From Pagrus major (Eukaryota; Chordata; Actinopteri; Spariformes; Sparidae): 64,000 nucleotides of DNA. The stretch spans positions 20,859,458-20,923,457 of the forward strand of contig NC_133219.1 of the NCBI RefSeq assembly GCF_040436345.1, read 5' to 3'. The notes beneath the pieces are model-generated. The model did not search any database. It saw only the letters and a list, made by a program, of their open reading frames with translations, and was not told where the DNA came from. Shown piece after piece: positions 56,142 to 64,000 of this stretch. A program made the translations under genes and the position numbers. The first letter of the stretch is position 1, and every line of letters begins with the position of its first letter.

Positions 56142-59100
56142 CCCTGCTCAACCAGCACCGCAACACTAGATTTACTGCACCTGCCTGCCAGGATAGCCTT
56201 TGGCCCCAGGGCTTCCATCATATCCCCGCTCACCCTGTGGAGAGAGAGACAGGAGAGAAATCAGTACTAGAGGAGGGGAAGAGACTGAAAAAAACAAAAG
56301 GAAGGGGAAAAGGACTGAGGGACGGAGGAAGGACGTTTCTTTAATGCACACGTGGTTTCTGTTGGAGCCTCACTGATTGTCTTAATAAGAAGCTAATGTA
56401 AAAAGAAGATAATAAAAAATGAAAACAAGCACTTTATTTATGTTGTTATAAACACTAGTCAACTGGGCCTATAGAAGAACTTAAATCTCATGGCTTTCCA
56501 ATAATAATAAATAATAATTTCCAATTTTGTTTAGTTAAGTCAGTGTTGCCTAAAGAAAGAGGCGCCACTGCAGACATCACCACTCTAACTGTTCAATTAA
56601 GCCGACAGTAAGTGCTATTATAATGTGGTTGAGCCACATGCTGTGAGCACAGTGTTGCCTTTATATGTTTATCCTCATCAACAGTACAGTACAATACATG
56701 AGTCATTCCTTCCTTGTGGTGAGACCAAACCAAATGCATCCCTCTGAGAGGAATGTTTAATTTTGCATGTATGGGAAGAATAATGCAGGATTAGTTAGTG
56801 AAGGCATGCAAGAAATTACAGGCTGTTCATACAGCATACTGAAGGCTGACCACATTCATTACACACTGGTGACAGTGACGTTTCAGTTTCCTTGGAAAAC
56901 CAGATAATTAATGTTATGTAAGAGATCAAAATGTTACGTACTATTATCAATGATGTGAGAAATGTTGTAAAAAGCCACAAAGAAACAGTAGTCATAGCAG
57001 AAGTACTAGTAGTAATGGAAGCATTGTTGCAATACTAGATAAACTGCACAGCATGACGGTTATTATTGCACAATAAGCCTAAAGAGGTAAAAAATCATAG
57101 GTACCCTGTTGTTCTTCTTGGGTTAGATGTTCTGTATGTGTCTGCAGAAAGTGATAATCCAAATGTTTTGTGCATGTTAACCACGCTATTCCACTGACTG
57201 ACAGTTGGCGGCAGTAGCATGCCAAAGAACATCGAAATGTACAAGTTAAAGGCAGTGAAGAAGACTGAGAATCAGCATAAACACGGGCTGCTTAAATCCC
57301 TCCCTGGTTTTCTCTTTTACTTCTTCCTGCATATCAGACATTCACTATTTTACTTTATACTGAGCAGTATGTTGAGATTTGGATGCTTAATTATCACTTA
57401 TAGGTGTAGCATACTTGCCAACCTTGAGTCCACATAAAAAGGGAGGAATTTGAGAATAAAGCGGAGTTCTGGGGGTCACAACACCCAATAAAATTCAGAT
57501 TCAAGAACTGTGTTTCCTGCATTCTGGTGACATTTAAAGAATTATAAAGGACAAAATAATAAGAAACAGCATTGTTATGTCAAATAAAGCGTAAACTGGC
57601 ATACATCTGTGGCATAAAGTAATATCTATCACTTTTCATACATTTTTTGTGAGTCTTTGACACTACTGCCCTATGTTTGTCAGCCTCTAGATGGGGATTG
57701 ACATGGTGCAACCCCCATGATTGACAGAAAAAACAATGTTTACAGGGCCTTTCCTTTCGAACTTTACGCAAGAAACGTGTAGTCTTCTCTCCAGGATGTC
57801 TGAAATTTGTTTAAATATTCTTTCACACCGCCATCTCTATCCATCTCTCACTCACTGAGGAGGACGAGGTGCAACAGAACAGCAGAATACACGCTCGCAG
57901 TGCCAGGATATGAAAACTAAAAGGGGTCAGAAGTCGGGAGAAATATGGGAGAATTGCGACCCCAGAAGGAAAGTAGGAGAGGGCAATGAAAACGGGAGTC
58001 TCCCGGGACAATTGGGAGGGTTGACAAGTATGAGGTGTAGAGTTTTGTATCACATCTATAAAATGCACTGCATTACAGAACACTGCAATACATGTTATTA
58101 GTTATACATTATAAGTTTCATCATGTTAATTAGGTAAGTTTTCTGTATCCTAGAAGTAACTTCTTTTTGGCACAATAATTTTCCACAGAAAACCGAGTGC
58201 ATCGTCCTTAGAGAGTGCTGTACTCAGGAAAAGTTCTTTTTTTCATTGTGACACAGCACATTCTTCTCAAAGATAGTACACAGGATTTGGGCTCAGGAAG
58301 AAGGGAGAGAAGGAAGAGAGGGAGGAGGAGGAGGAGGAGGAGGAGGAGGAATGACCTACGGGTGTCCAAAATATTTAGCCCACTTGTACCTCTGCCAAAA
58401 ATCTCTCCTTCTTGATTCCCGCCAAGATTCCAGAATAACTCATGTCTAACGTCTCGTCTCTCGAACTGTAACCCTCCACCACTCCCACACCTCTTTTTTA
58501 ACGTCCCGATGTGTCTGTGTTAATATTTTCTCTCTGTCATTCCCTCCTTTTCTCCTGTTTTGTAACTATAAATGGAAAGACATGCTCAGGCCTTATGGGA
58601 ACTGTTTCTGTGGACTCTTGGCTCTTCTGTTTGATGAGTAAACATACGATGACATACAGCTAACACACACGGCACAGCCATCAGACAGACAAACAGCATG
58701 CAGCAGATTTACTCAGCATGATAACACTTCAAAGAGGCGGAGGAGGGATTGTGTCAGAGATATCAGAGACATCACATTTTGGTTGTTTTTCAGATGCTGC
58801 TCAGAAACTGTCTTTGGTTTCCTCATGACTGTTTTTAACTCCTACGATAAAATTCAGACACTGTTGATCAAATTTTATGAAGCATGTCGCCTCAGAGTTT
58901 ACTGGAAGCATTTTCAAAGTAGCATAAATTGCAGTGTAGCGCTTTCACATGATACTTATTGGCCCAAGGGGGCGCTACAATTTACAGACAATTACTGATG
59001 TGTTGATTAATGTTTGACGCGAATAGAAGCAGCATTACAAATTTGCTGGTGGACTGGTGAGGATACTGAGAAAGAAATACTACATATTGTATGTTACACA

Positions 59101-59194
59101 TGAGAGAAAACGTATGATATGAATCAAACTGTAACCATAAAGTACTCACAGGTTCACCTGGGAGACCAGAAGGACCGGGATGACCTTTTTGTCC
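20066..59194 (-). CDS. col27a1: Collagen XXVII alpha 1 chain, 3' part: 54 exons from triple helix to C-propeptide (partial at 5' end)
   Basis: Type XXVII is a fibril-forming collagen of cartilage and notochord matrix. The C-propeptide is collagen XXVII-like throughout ([43 protein letters not shown] at the end). I resolved 54 exons on the minus strand; they are listed block by block below. Exons 7-54 (numbered here from the 3' end) are phase 0, almost all begin with a Gly codon, and have lengths in multiples of 9 nt (mostly 54, 45 or 108) as in fibrillar collagens; one 57-nt exon breaks the pattern. They total 2721 nt, about 907 residues, against about 997 for the mammalian helix. The signal peptide, thrombospondin-type N-propeptide and first ~90 helix residues therefore lie right of the window. 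The intron between 53903 and 54840 hosts mir-455. Whether this is the a or b fish paralogue is undecided. Confidence 0.95.
20780..20950. repeat. Fragment of an old dispersed fish repeat
   Basis: AT-rich sequence with recurring acttaag/aagtactt/agtaaag words (for example tgaagtac, aaagtaac, ttttactaaagta). It resembles the 'extracellular-timer-like' AAGTA-rich dispersed repeat common in teleost introns and is related to the copy at 37270-37725. The family name is not established from memory. Confidence 0.5.
21614..21647. repeat. (AAAAC)n simple repeat
   Basis: About six AAAAC units with one substitution, in the intron between C-propeptide exons 21023-21241 and 22047-22156. Confidence 0.85.
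24132..25253 (-). CDS. col27a1: col27a1 triple helix, C-terminal end (five exons)
   Basis: Exons: 24132-24167 (36 nt, [12 protein letters not shown]), 24296-24313 (18 nt, GLQGPR), 24831-24866 (36 nt), 24967-25020 (54 nt) and 25191-25253 (63 nt). All are phase 0 with perfect Gly-X-Y. The 18-nt micro-exon has an acceptor aaacag and donor gtgagt; an alternative acceptor tgcag inside it would leave only 9 nt. The mixed small sizes are typical of the helix end in non-classical fibrillar collagens rather than the 54/108 pattern. Confidence 0.88.
25254..27070. other. col27a1 intron, 1.8 kb
   Basis: No Gly-X-Y exon, RNA gene or clear transposon seen. It contains AT-rich sequence only. Confidence 0.6.
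27071..29171 (-). CDS. col27a1: col27a1 triple helix exons including the interrupted 57-nt exon (nine exons)
   Basis: Exons: 27071-27124 (54), 27220-27327 (108), 28025-28132 (108), 28221-28328 (108), 28437-28490 (54), 28623-28676 (54), 28805-28858 (54), 28972-29025 (54) and 29115-29171 (57). All are in phase 0. The first eight keep Gly at every third residue. The 57-nt exon reads [19 protein letters not shown]: Ser replaces an expected Gly and one extra residue follows before the repeat resumes. Introns here are short, several under 150 bp. Confidence 0.93.
29172..30238. other. col27a1 intron rich in TAATTA homeodomain-type sites
   Basis: No exon. TAATTA or close variants recur at about 29511, 29717, 29942, 30058 and 30178, with further AATTAG words between them. 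The base composition looks less repeat-like than the other large introns, so it is a candidate conserved non-coding element. Confidence 0.35.
30239..32513 (-). CDS. col27a1: col27a1 triple helix exons (five exons)
   Basis: Exons: 30239-30292 (54), 31761-31814 (54), 31891-31998 (108), 32253-32306 (54) and 32406-32513 (108), all phase 0 and uninterrupted Gly-X-Y. The intron between 31814 and 31891 is only 76 bp. The donor after 32253 is gttgt-type (gtttgt), weaker than the usual gtaagt/gtgagt. Confidence 0.92.
31575..31735. repeat. Dispersed teleost repeat ('tatagcgctttt...ctcaaagcgcttta' family)
   Basis: Contains the phrases tatagcgcttttccagtc, ccactcaaagcgctttacaa and gatggcagaggctgccatgc, which I recognise from very many fish introns. 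The element ends within 30 bp of the exon at 31761. A second, more diverged copy lies at 46990-47100. Confidence 0.7.
33240..33340 (-). mobile_element. Remnant of a LINE reverse transcriptase
   Basis: On the minus strand an open stretch reads [20 protein letters not shown] followed by LGQTIG. This matches the conserved GVPQGSVLGPLLF block of non-LTR reverse transcriptases and the LP-L-G that follows in L2/Rex-like elements. Only this block is left; no full ORF exists. It sits in the col27a1 intron between 32513 and 34446. Confidence 0.75.
34446..38296 (-). CDS. col27a1: col27a1 triple helix exons including a GC-AG intron (eight exons)
   Basis: Exons: 34446-34499 (54), 34745-34798 (54), 35678-35731 (54), 35816-35869 (54), 36541-36594 (54), 36751-36795 (45), 37760-37804 (45) and 38243-38296 (54). 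All are phase 0 with perfect Gly-X-Y. The exon at 34446-34499 ends GGAGCCAAG and is followed by gcaagt, a GC donor in otherwise ideal context; no GT donor nearby would keep the frame. Confidence 0.92.
37270..37725. repeat. Old copy of a common teleost dispersed repeat (AAGTACTT/TACTTCTAC type)
   Basis: Phrases such as gagtatttccatttgtgca, caatacttctactaccccc, ctgcatttcagagagaaata and ctagttactttgaag match a non-coding repeat found throughout fish genomes. The copy is degenerate and ends about 35 bp from the exon at 37760. Confidence 0.65.
38297..41287. other. col27a1 intron, 3.0 kb
   Basis: No exon seen. The right part holds the dispersed repeat at 40845-41100. Short open frames on both strands around 38.4-39.3 kb have no collagen or other domain signature. 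Confidence 0.6.
40845..41100. repeat. Dispersed teleost repeat ('catgttcaccatctt...gttaacatgctaaca' type)
   Basis: The stretch with gtttaccatgttcaccatct, gtgttaacatgctgacattt and gcagaggctgacaaaaatgt resembles a very frequent fish intronic repeat. Further pieces of the same type appear at 51955-52005 and 53205-53470. Confidence 0.6.
41288..45452 (-). CDS. col27a1: col27a1 triple helix exons (ten exons)
   Basis: Exons: 41288-41341 (54), 42298-42351 (54), 42580-42633 (54), 42968-43021 (54), 43198-43242 (45), 43471-43524 (54), 44938-44982 (45), 45068-45121 (54), 45209-45262 (54) and 45399-45452 (54). All are phase 0 and continuous Gly-X-Y, with GT donors and pyrimidine-AG acceptors. Confidence 0.92.
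42705..42880. repeat. Diverged copy of the 'attaatcgatta' fish repeat
   Basis: Words such as tagattaattgatgaa, ttcatcgattaacagat and gtatcagctctaat match, in the opposite orientation, the end of the repeat described at 44005-44310. Confidence 0.5.
44005..44310 (+). repeat. Dispersed teleost repeat ('agctgcaacgattaatcgatta' family)
   Basis: Clear phrases of a very common fish repeat: acagctgcaatgatcaattc, cagtaaactgaatatctttg, acaaaacaagatatttgagg, gatgtcatcttgtactttgg and gaaaataatcaacgac. It is diverged from the consensus but nearly full length, and lies in the intron between 43524 and 44938. Confidence 0.75.
46727..51562 (-). CDS. col27a1: col27a1 triple helix exons, one encoding a helix cysteine (seven exons)
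   Basis: Exons: 46727-46780 (54), 47190-47243 (54), 47468-47512 (45), 47704-47757 (54), 48573-48617 (45), 49416-49469 (54) and 51518-51562 (45). All are phase 0 with perfect Gly-X-Y. The exon 47190-47243 encodes [18 protein letters not shown], placing a cysteine in a Y position inside the triple helix. Confidence 0.92.
46990..47100. repeat. Diverged copy of the repeat at 31575-31735
   Basis: cagatggaggcagagatacc, ctgcaaggaactggtctaat, catgaggagcaatctggact and ttgcaaggaacactttgaca parallel the gatggcagaggctgccatgc...ctcatcaggagcaatttggg part of the family. Confidence 0.55.
49470..51517. other. col27a1 intron, 2.0 kb
   Basis: No exon seen. It starts with a poly-G run near 49513, then the repeat at 49618-49725, then a more GC- and CpG-rich patch at about 49780-50130 that stands out from the AT-rich surroundings. 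Confidence 0.55.
49618..49725 (+). repeat. Dispersed teleost repeat ('ttttatttatatagcccaaa' family)
   Basis: gtgaattttattaatatagc, ccaattacaaattttcctct and gacaccctctgtccttagac correspond to a repeat I recognise from many fish genomes. It lies in the intron between 49469 and 51518. Confidence 0.7.
52675..52960. mobile_element. Possible degenerate hAT-type element
   Basis: One end reads cctagtcaacttgcggctag...gccgaatgtagccctc, the other agatctggccc-like (aaaatctggcccttct), resembling the 'caactggcggcccg...ggcccgc' ends of hAT elements. Termini and a target duplication are not clear. Confidence 0.3.
53205..53470. repeat. Diverged copy of the repeat type at 40845-41100
   Basis: ccttagcatgttagcttctc, ctgaggctgtcattagtttc and atttcatggaaacccatgcc match parts of the 'gttagcatgctaaca...catgaatatctgtaccaaatttcatggcaatcc' fish repeat. 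Confidence 0.5.
53850..59194 (-). CDS. col27a1: col27a1 triple helix exons, most N-terminal ones visible (four exons)
   Basis: Exons: 53850-53903 (54, starts [10 protein letters not shown]), 54840-54884 (45, [15 protein letters not shown]), 56181-56234 (54, [18 protein letters not shown]) and 59150-59194 (45, [15 protein letters not shown]). All are phase 0. Introns are long here (0.9-2.9 kb) and contain mir-455, a long CA/TG microsatellite and a hAT-like element. Confidence 0.92.
54125..54217 (-). ncRNA. mir455: mir-455 precursor hairpin
   Basis: On the minus strand, 54201-54180 matches the mature miR-455-5p sequence (start TATGTGCCCTTGG) and 54163-54143 matches miR-455-3p (start GCAGTCCATGGGC). 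They are separated by a 16-nt loop region. The arms pair with each other, and the flanks (GTGAGGG before the 5p arm, TTGCCTCAAGG after the 3p arm) extend the stem as in the mammalian precursor. MIR455 lies in a COL27A1 intron in mammals; here it is in the intron between exons 53850-53903 and 54840-54884, on the same strand. It is therefore likely processed from the col27a1 transcript in cartilage-forming cells. Confidence 0.96.
56054..56140. repeat. Long (TG)n microsatellite
   Basis: About 40 TG units with one TATA interruption. On the col27a1 strand it is a CA repeat that begins 41 nt after the donor of the exon at 56181-56234. It accounts for the long His-Thr and Cys-Val open frames here. 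Confidence 0.97.
57410..58032. mobile_element. Non-autonomous hAT-like transposon with 8-bp target-site duplication
   Basis: The termini are inverted repeats: catacttgccaacctt at 57410 and, reversed, catacttgtcaaccctccc from 58032. They are flanked by the identical 8-mers aggtgtag at 57402-57409 and 58033-58040. An 8-bp duplication is the hAT signature. The 623-bp interior has no transposase frame. It sits in the col27a1 intron between 56234 and 59150. Confidence 0.88.
58317..58351. repeat. (GGA)n trinucleotide repeat
   Basis: About ten GGA/GAG units. This creates the poly-Arg open frame on the plus strand, which is not a gene. Confidence 0.9.
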
Positions 59195-62100
59195 CTGTTT
59201 AGAGAGAAACAATAAGTTAGTCCAAGTCAAAATACTATGGCACTGTATCTTATTTAAATTCTGATCACAAAGCCGCAGAAGTACAATGCTTAATGATGCA
59301 CTTCAGAGAAGAGATTGTGTTGGTCATGTGTAAAGAAAATAATAAGTAAATGGTCAAATTAATCAAATATTTGTTGTTCAAAAGTTTATCACCTTGTGTT
59401 TAAGAGCATCTCCATCAACACTGCAGGGGCTGATATTATGATGAACGATTTTCAAAAGAGGACTTGACTTTGTTTCCTTCTAAAATGTTCAATAAAATAA
59501 CATGATAAAGACCCGGAGGGTTCAGCTTAAAAGGGTTCACAGCACAGACAAACTTAATAGCAGTGTAACTAATGGACCACTTATGAGCAACACTGGCTGG
59601 TTAACCCTGAATAAAACACTTCTTTACAATTTCTACCCAAGAACAATGCCATTTTTTATTTATTGTTTCAGCACAGCTGCTCAGCCATGAGTTTGTCTAA
59701 TCATCGCCACCACGGCACCCTGACAAATTTATTTAGAACAATCTTGTGTTCATTTAACCAGTAAACCAATTAGACGGGGACAAGTGAAACCCAAAAGGGT
59801 AATTAATGGTCACCTCAAAGCCCTGTGGTCTTAAATGAGCGTGCCAGCTGGTTACAAAATGTATTCATCTTTTCATAAGGCCTACAGTCGTGCAGATAGA
59901 GTCATGTGTAGTCATGTTAGAGGGAAGAAGAACACATCTACTCCCTCAAGTGTAAAGTCATTAGCCACCAGCTGTGTTGGTCGACAGCCGAACAAGTAAA
60001 CCACGGCGCCCAGCGGCTGATGTTAAAAAAAAATGTATCAGTGTAAACAAACAAGTCACCATCAAGAGAGCCGTACCAAGTACTCTCAAGCCTGCAGCCA
60101 GAGTGTATACATAAGGATCAAAATGTCCTTCTACAAACGTCCTGTGAGACATTTGGTAGTATTGACGTAAAGCAGAGCTCAACTTTAAAGGTTACTTCAT
60201 TGAGTTTATACAAGCCTGGGGATGATGATGTGGAATGGGAAGATTTTTTATTTTTTATCAGCACTGGGCTAATTTCAAGACTGTGAATGGCCAAATTTTG
60301 TGTTGTTCAGGTTAGATTGGATTGATTCATGTGAACAGGAATCAGGATGAATTGTTTGTTTATACTTAGTAAGATGCTAAAATCTTTATACTTAGCAAGA
60401 TGCTAGAATCCTCTGGTATCTGGTTTCCAGCCTTTACTTTAACCTATGCTAACTGTCTGACTGGCTGTAGCTTCATATTTACCATTGTGAGAATAGTATC
60501 GATCTACCTGTCTGCAAGAAAGTGAATGAGCACATTTCCCAAAATGTTGAATGTTCTTCTAAACATGGGCTTGTTAAACTGTAACACATTAAACTTTAAA
60601 TTTAGAAAAAAAGTCCAAACTGTGTTAAAATACCACATGCCATACACAGTACAGTCTGTTTCTGCTTCAGCACATCACATCATCAAGCTGATCTGGTGCT
60701 TACAATCAATAAAAGTACAAAACCTCTTCTTGATCAGAATTTAAAATGAGGTGTGTGGTTGGCAAAATCGTTTGTCTGCACAACATGAGGTAAACTAGAC
60801 AAGGGCACAGACAGGGCATGTGAGTGGGGAACAAGGAGAGCAGGGCAGTGTGTATGCATGAGAGAAGAGGAATGAAGGGGAGACAATATCCAGGTTATTA
60901 TGTAAAATATTGATTCAAAGTGAAAATACCAACAAAAGACCACCACTAACTGCCACCTATGAAGCAGTTGCTGGTCACTAACGGCTCCTACCGGCCGGTT
61001 AAGAGGATTGGAGTCAGCAGTCGATGGCGGTATAATGAAGAACAGTCAATAAAAAAAGTTTTTCAAAACTTGTGAATTACTGCAACCACAAGAGGTGTTT
61101 GAGCATACGCTCATAAATGTCCACAAAAAATATTAGGCTAATGGGTCCAGTAATATGCTCCAGACAGATACACACATGCGGTCATACACACACTAACCAA
61201 ACTAAAGATCCCCTCCAGACTCATGCCCTCCAGAGATAATGATTAAAGCCTGAGTGATATATCAGTTTGCCGATATTATGGGCCAATATTAGCCTATCAC
61301 AGATATATCAGTATCTGCATATATGTTGTTGATATCGCTTAACAATATGAAACAATAATATAACAATAAACTATATTAGTTATAGTTTTACAGTAGTAGT
61401 TGTTTAACAATAGTTAACGTTTATTGTTAAACCTTAAAATATACTGCCTTCATTACATATTTTTACATTTTTACATCTGCCAATACATCAATATTGGAAT
61501 TTTTTACTCCATAATATTGGTATTGGCCCCAAAAACTGCATAATGGTCGGGCTCTAATAATGATGCACCGACTGGTGGGTCAGGCAGGGTTGAGAGGCTG
61601 AGGCAGAGTGAGACTGACATGCCCAAAGCTGTTAAGTAAAAACATGCTGGCAGGCTGACATCCCATGTTGATAAAAAGGCCAATATTTGTCCCGTGTATC
61701 ATCTCAACTCAGAAACACAGTTATACTGATTCATTAGAACATTTCTGAAACATCACAACTAGAATGGCACTCGGTAGGACACATCTCTCTTCACAGAATT
61801 AAGTAACAGAGACTTAAAACAATCATGAGTTGATCTTTGAGAAATGGCCAAAGCTTGTCCTTAAGTCCAATAAAAACTCAGTACAAAGAAACAAAGAAAT
61901 AAGACACACTTTGAAAGTCGACTATTTTTAAGATTCAAATTTTCTGTCACATCTCCTGCAGCTTTCTGAGAAGTGAAGCCAGATGCTGGACCATTGGCCT
62001 CAGTGATTTAATCAGACCCTGTCACACTTTAGTTCTGTCAAACTCCTTATTGATGATTATTTGCCTGTTACTGCCAGGCAGCAATATGCTTCGAGTTGGA

Positions 62101-64000
62101 AATATCTGACAGGATTTTAGAGAGTAGATGAGTCTCCTCCTGGAGCCAAAGCACTGCAGCCACGAAAAAGACAAAAGAATGTGTCTGGGCCTTCCAGCAA
62201 GGCCAATACAGCTGAGTACAGTAAAAGAAGGGAAAGGAAATCTGTCCCTGAAGTGTGCACGTGTGTGCATGTGTATCTACATGTGCATCATATATGGCTT
62301 TTAAAAAAAAAAAACTGGACAGCATTCACAGCTCTGTAAATCCATCGTGTGACAGAAAGATGGCAACGGATCACATTCTGCATTAGTTCTCCCTTTATAT
62401 GAAGAGCAAACAGATCTAATTAGTGTAACTCACACCAGAGCAACCCTGCAGCCAACAGCGGCAGCAGTGTCTTTACTGCTTACAGAATAAGTAACAGACT
62501 TTCCTTAGCATACAAAATATATGTTGTGCTTTCCATAGTTCTTATTTTTATTATAACACAAAAACATATTCCCACCTGGCAGGCCTCACAATTCTTCCTT
62601 GGATAAATCAGACTCGGCAAATAAAAAGGTATAAGAGTGTTTTTTATACAAAGCCGAGGAGCAGGAAGGGAAAATCTTGAGGGCTGCGCAGCTAATAAAA
62701 AGTTGAATGCTATTCCAGCGTGTACTAAAAGGCACACTGGTCCAGGGCTGGTAATACTCCTCGCTGTGTTTCGGTTTGACATACACACACACACATACAC
62801 GAGTCTCCTCTTACTTTACAGTGCAGACCGCTGACTGACTCCCAGGCAACCTCCCCATTACAACTTTACACATTTCCCACAGTGAGGAAGGCTTTCTCTG
62901 GCAGCAGGCCAAGGACTGAGCACAAAACTCAGCGAAAAGGGTCCATAAAGCAGCGGCAGGTCATAGTTTTACTGGCTGCTCGGACAAGAGCAGAGAAGAG
63001 AACAAACCCCAAGCCTCATCTATGGCAGATGATGGAATTTCAGTGTAATTTGAATACAAAAGTGCCCTGTAAGGACTTTTTGGCTTCCAGTGCCAGAGTA
63101 TGATCGAGAAAAATAAGAGAACAGCTAAGAACAGCTGCAAGCAATGAGGTGTCTGGTGGTTTTCAGCATAGCCAGCTAATTGCCTTGTCTTTATTAGCTG
63201 GACACAAACACATTTTAATACTTTGTTTGGCTGTCAGCAGTTCCTTGTGGGGAAGCGAATGTGTTCAAGGTTGACACAGACTTGATCAGTGGAAGCAGAT
63301 TCCACCTGAACTGATCATCAGAGCAGGAAAAGGGGATCTGTTACAACCACTTAACCTCTGCCAGGACGGTGGTCCACGCCCAGCAAAGATCCATAATTAC
63401 CATAAATCAGGAGGACGACGATCAGCTTTTTCCCATGACTCCCCGTTCCATGACTCACAAGGCGAGAAGAGGTTTTTCTTGTTTCGAGCTGGAGTCCTCC
63501 CCACTACTACACTGAATGGAGGAACCTTGAGCACACCAGATGGTTTTTCACAGTCAGCGCTGTCCGATTGCATAACGGATGTTGGAGCTCTTGCCAAGGC
63601 ATTATTGCGCTCATACTATTGTGTCCCAAATGAGAACAGAGGTGTGTGTATGTGTGTGTAAGCGAGAGGGAAAAAGTTGCTTACAAAAGGTTTTCTTCTA
63701 TTGTGTGACAGTCGTTTTCTAATTAGCACTCTACCACTGTTCAAAACCTTGACCTTACTTTAACCTAAACTGTACTGATGTACAATTTTTGTTTCTTTCT
63801 ATCTCCAACAAATTATAATTCTCATGACAGACCACAAAAGGAGAAGTGTGATGACAAACTGCTGAGCACAGACTAAAAGAAGCCCTGTCTGGGGATTTTT
63901 TCCACAAGCTTTAATGACTTTGTTTTTCTAAACAGATGTTACTGCAACACTCAGACTGTCAGGTAAAGCAGCACTTATTCCCTTTGCAAATGTTCCCCTT
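59195..64000. other. Probable col27a1 intron running off the right edge
   Basis: 4.8 kb with no Gly-X-Y exon on the minus strand and no other gene recognised. It contains the hAT-like MITE at 61244-61556. Upstream col27a1 exons (start of helix, N-propeptide) must lie beyond 64000 if the gene is intact. Confidence 0.6.
61244..61556. mobile_element. Short hAT-like MITE with 8-bp target-site duplication
   Basis: The element starts taaagcctgagtgat and ends, on the other strand, tagagcccgaccatt, an imperfect terminal inverted repeat. It is flanked by the perfect 8-mers ataatgat at 61236-61243 and 61557-61564. The interior is rich in gatatatc/ccaatat words, a pattern common in fish genomes. Confidence 0.8.

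Noticed and set aside
55991-56344. Long Thr-His and Cys-Val open frames
   Set aside because: They arise from the TG/CA microsatellite.
58215-58415. Open frame with an Arg run
   Set aside because: It is produced by the GGA repeat.
60365-60415. Short imperfect duplication (tacttagtaagatgctaaaatc / tacttagcaagatgctagaatc region)
   Set aside because: Two copies only, ordinary intronic drift.
59195-64000. Search for further collagen exons or a separate gene
   Set aside because: No AC|...|CT-bounded Gly-X-Y segment and no other domain found; the open frames here look random.

Overview
This is teleost fish nuclear DNA. The genes are split by GT-AG introns, the proteins are vertebrate (LRRC8A, PPIL3, HSCB and collagen XXVII orthologues), and the introns carry several families of old dispersed repeats typical of fish genomes. 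There is no prokaryotic organisation. Species cannot be read from the sequence. Nor can I tell which duplicate (a or b copy) of the fish-specific genome duplication the lrrc8a and col27a1 genes represent.

Layout, left to right. (1) 1-2.9 kb: no gene recognised; one striking 22-bp inverted repeat. (2) 2.9-3.5 kb, minus strand: the first two coding exons of hscb, the mitochondrial Fe-S cluster co-chaperone; the rest of the gene is presumably left of the window. (3) 3.5-13.5 kb, plus strand: lrrc8a, the essential subunit of the volume-regulated anion channel, head-to-head with hscb. It has probable non-coding 5' exons, a large coding exon, a small last coding exon and probably a ~4.5 kb 3' UTR. 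(4) 14.36-16.1 kb, plus: ppil3, a complete six-exon spliceosomal cyclophilin of 161 residues. (5) 16.3-18.4 kb, plus: a complete eight-exon classical short-chain dehydrogenase/reductase of 265 residues. (6) 18.6-59.2 kb, minus: the 3' part of a collagen XXVII gene (col27a1), 54 exons from the C-propeptide and stop codon back through about 907 residues of the triple helix. The N-propeptide and roughly the first 90 helix residues lie beyond the right edge. The SDR gene and col27a1 are convergent, with polyadenylation signals about 150-230 bp apart. (7) 59.2-64 kb: no exon seen, probably a further col27a1 intron.

The most informative non-protein element is a mir-455 hairpin at about 54.13-54.22 kb. 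It lies on the col27a1 coding strand between two triple-helix exons, as the host-gene arrangement is known in other vertebrates. Two non-autonomous hAT-like transposons with perfect 8-bp target-site duplications (57.4-58.0 kb and 61.2-61.6 kb) and several older repeat copies sit in col27a1 introns. I did not find a new multi-gene system; the genes have unrelated functions. The points worth a second look are local: a triple-helix interruption in a 57-nt exon, a GC-AG intron, UG/CA repeats next to splice sites, the hscb/lrrc8a shared promoter, and the mir-455 locus.
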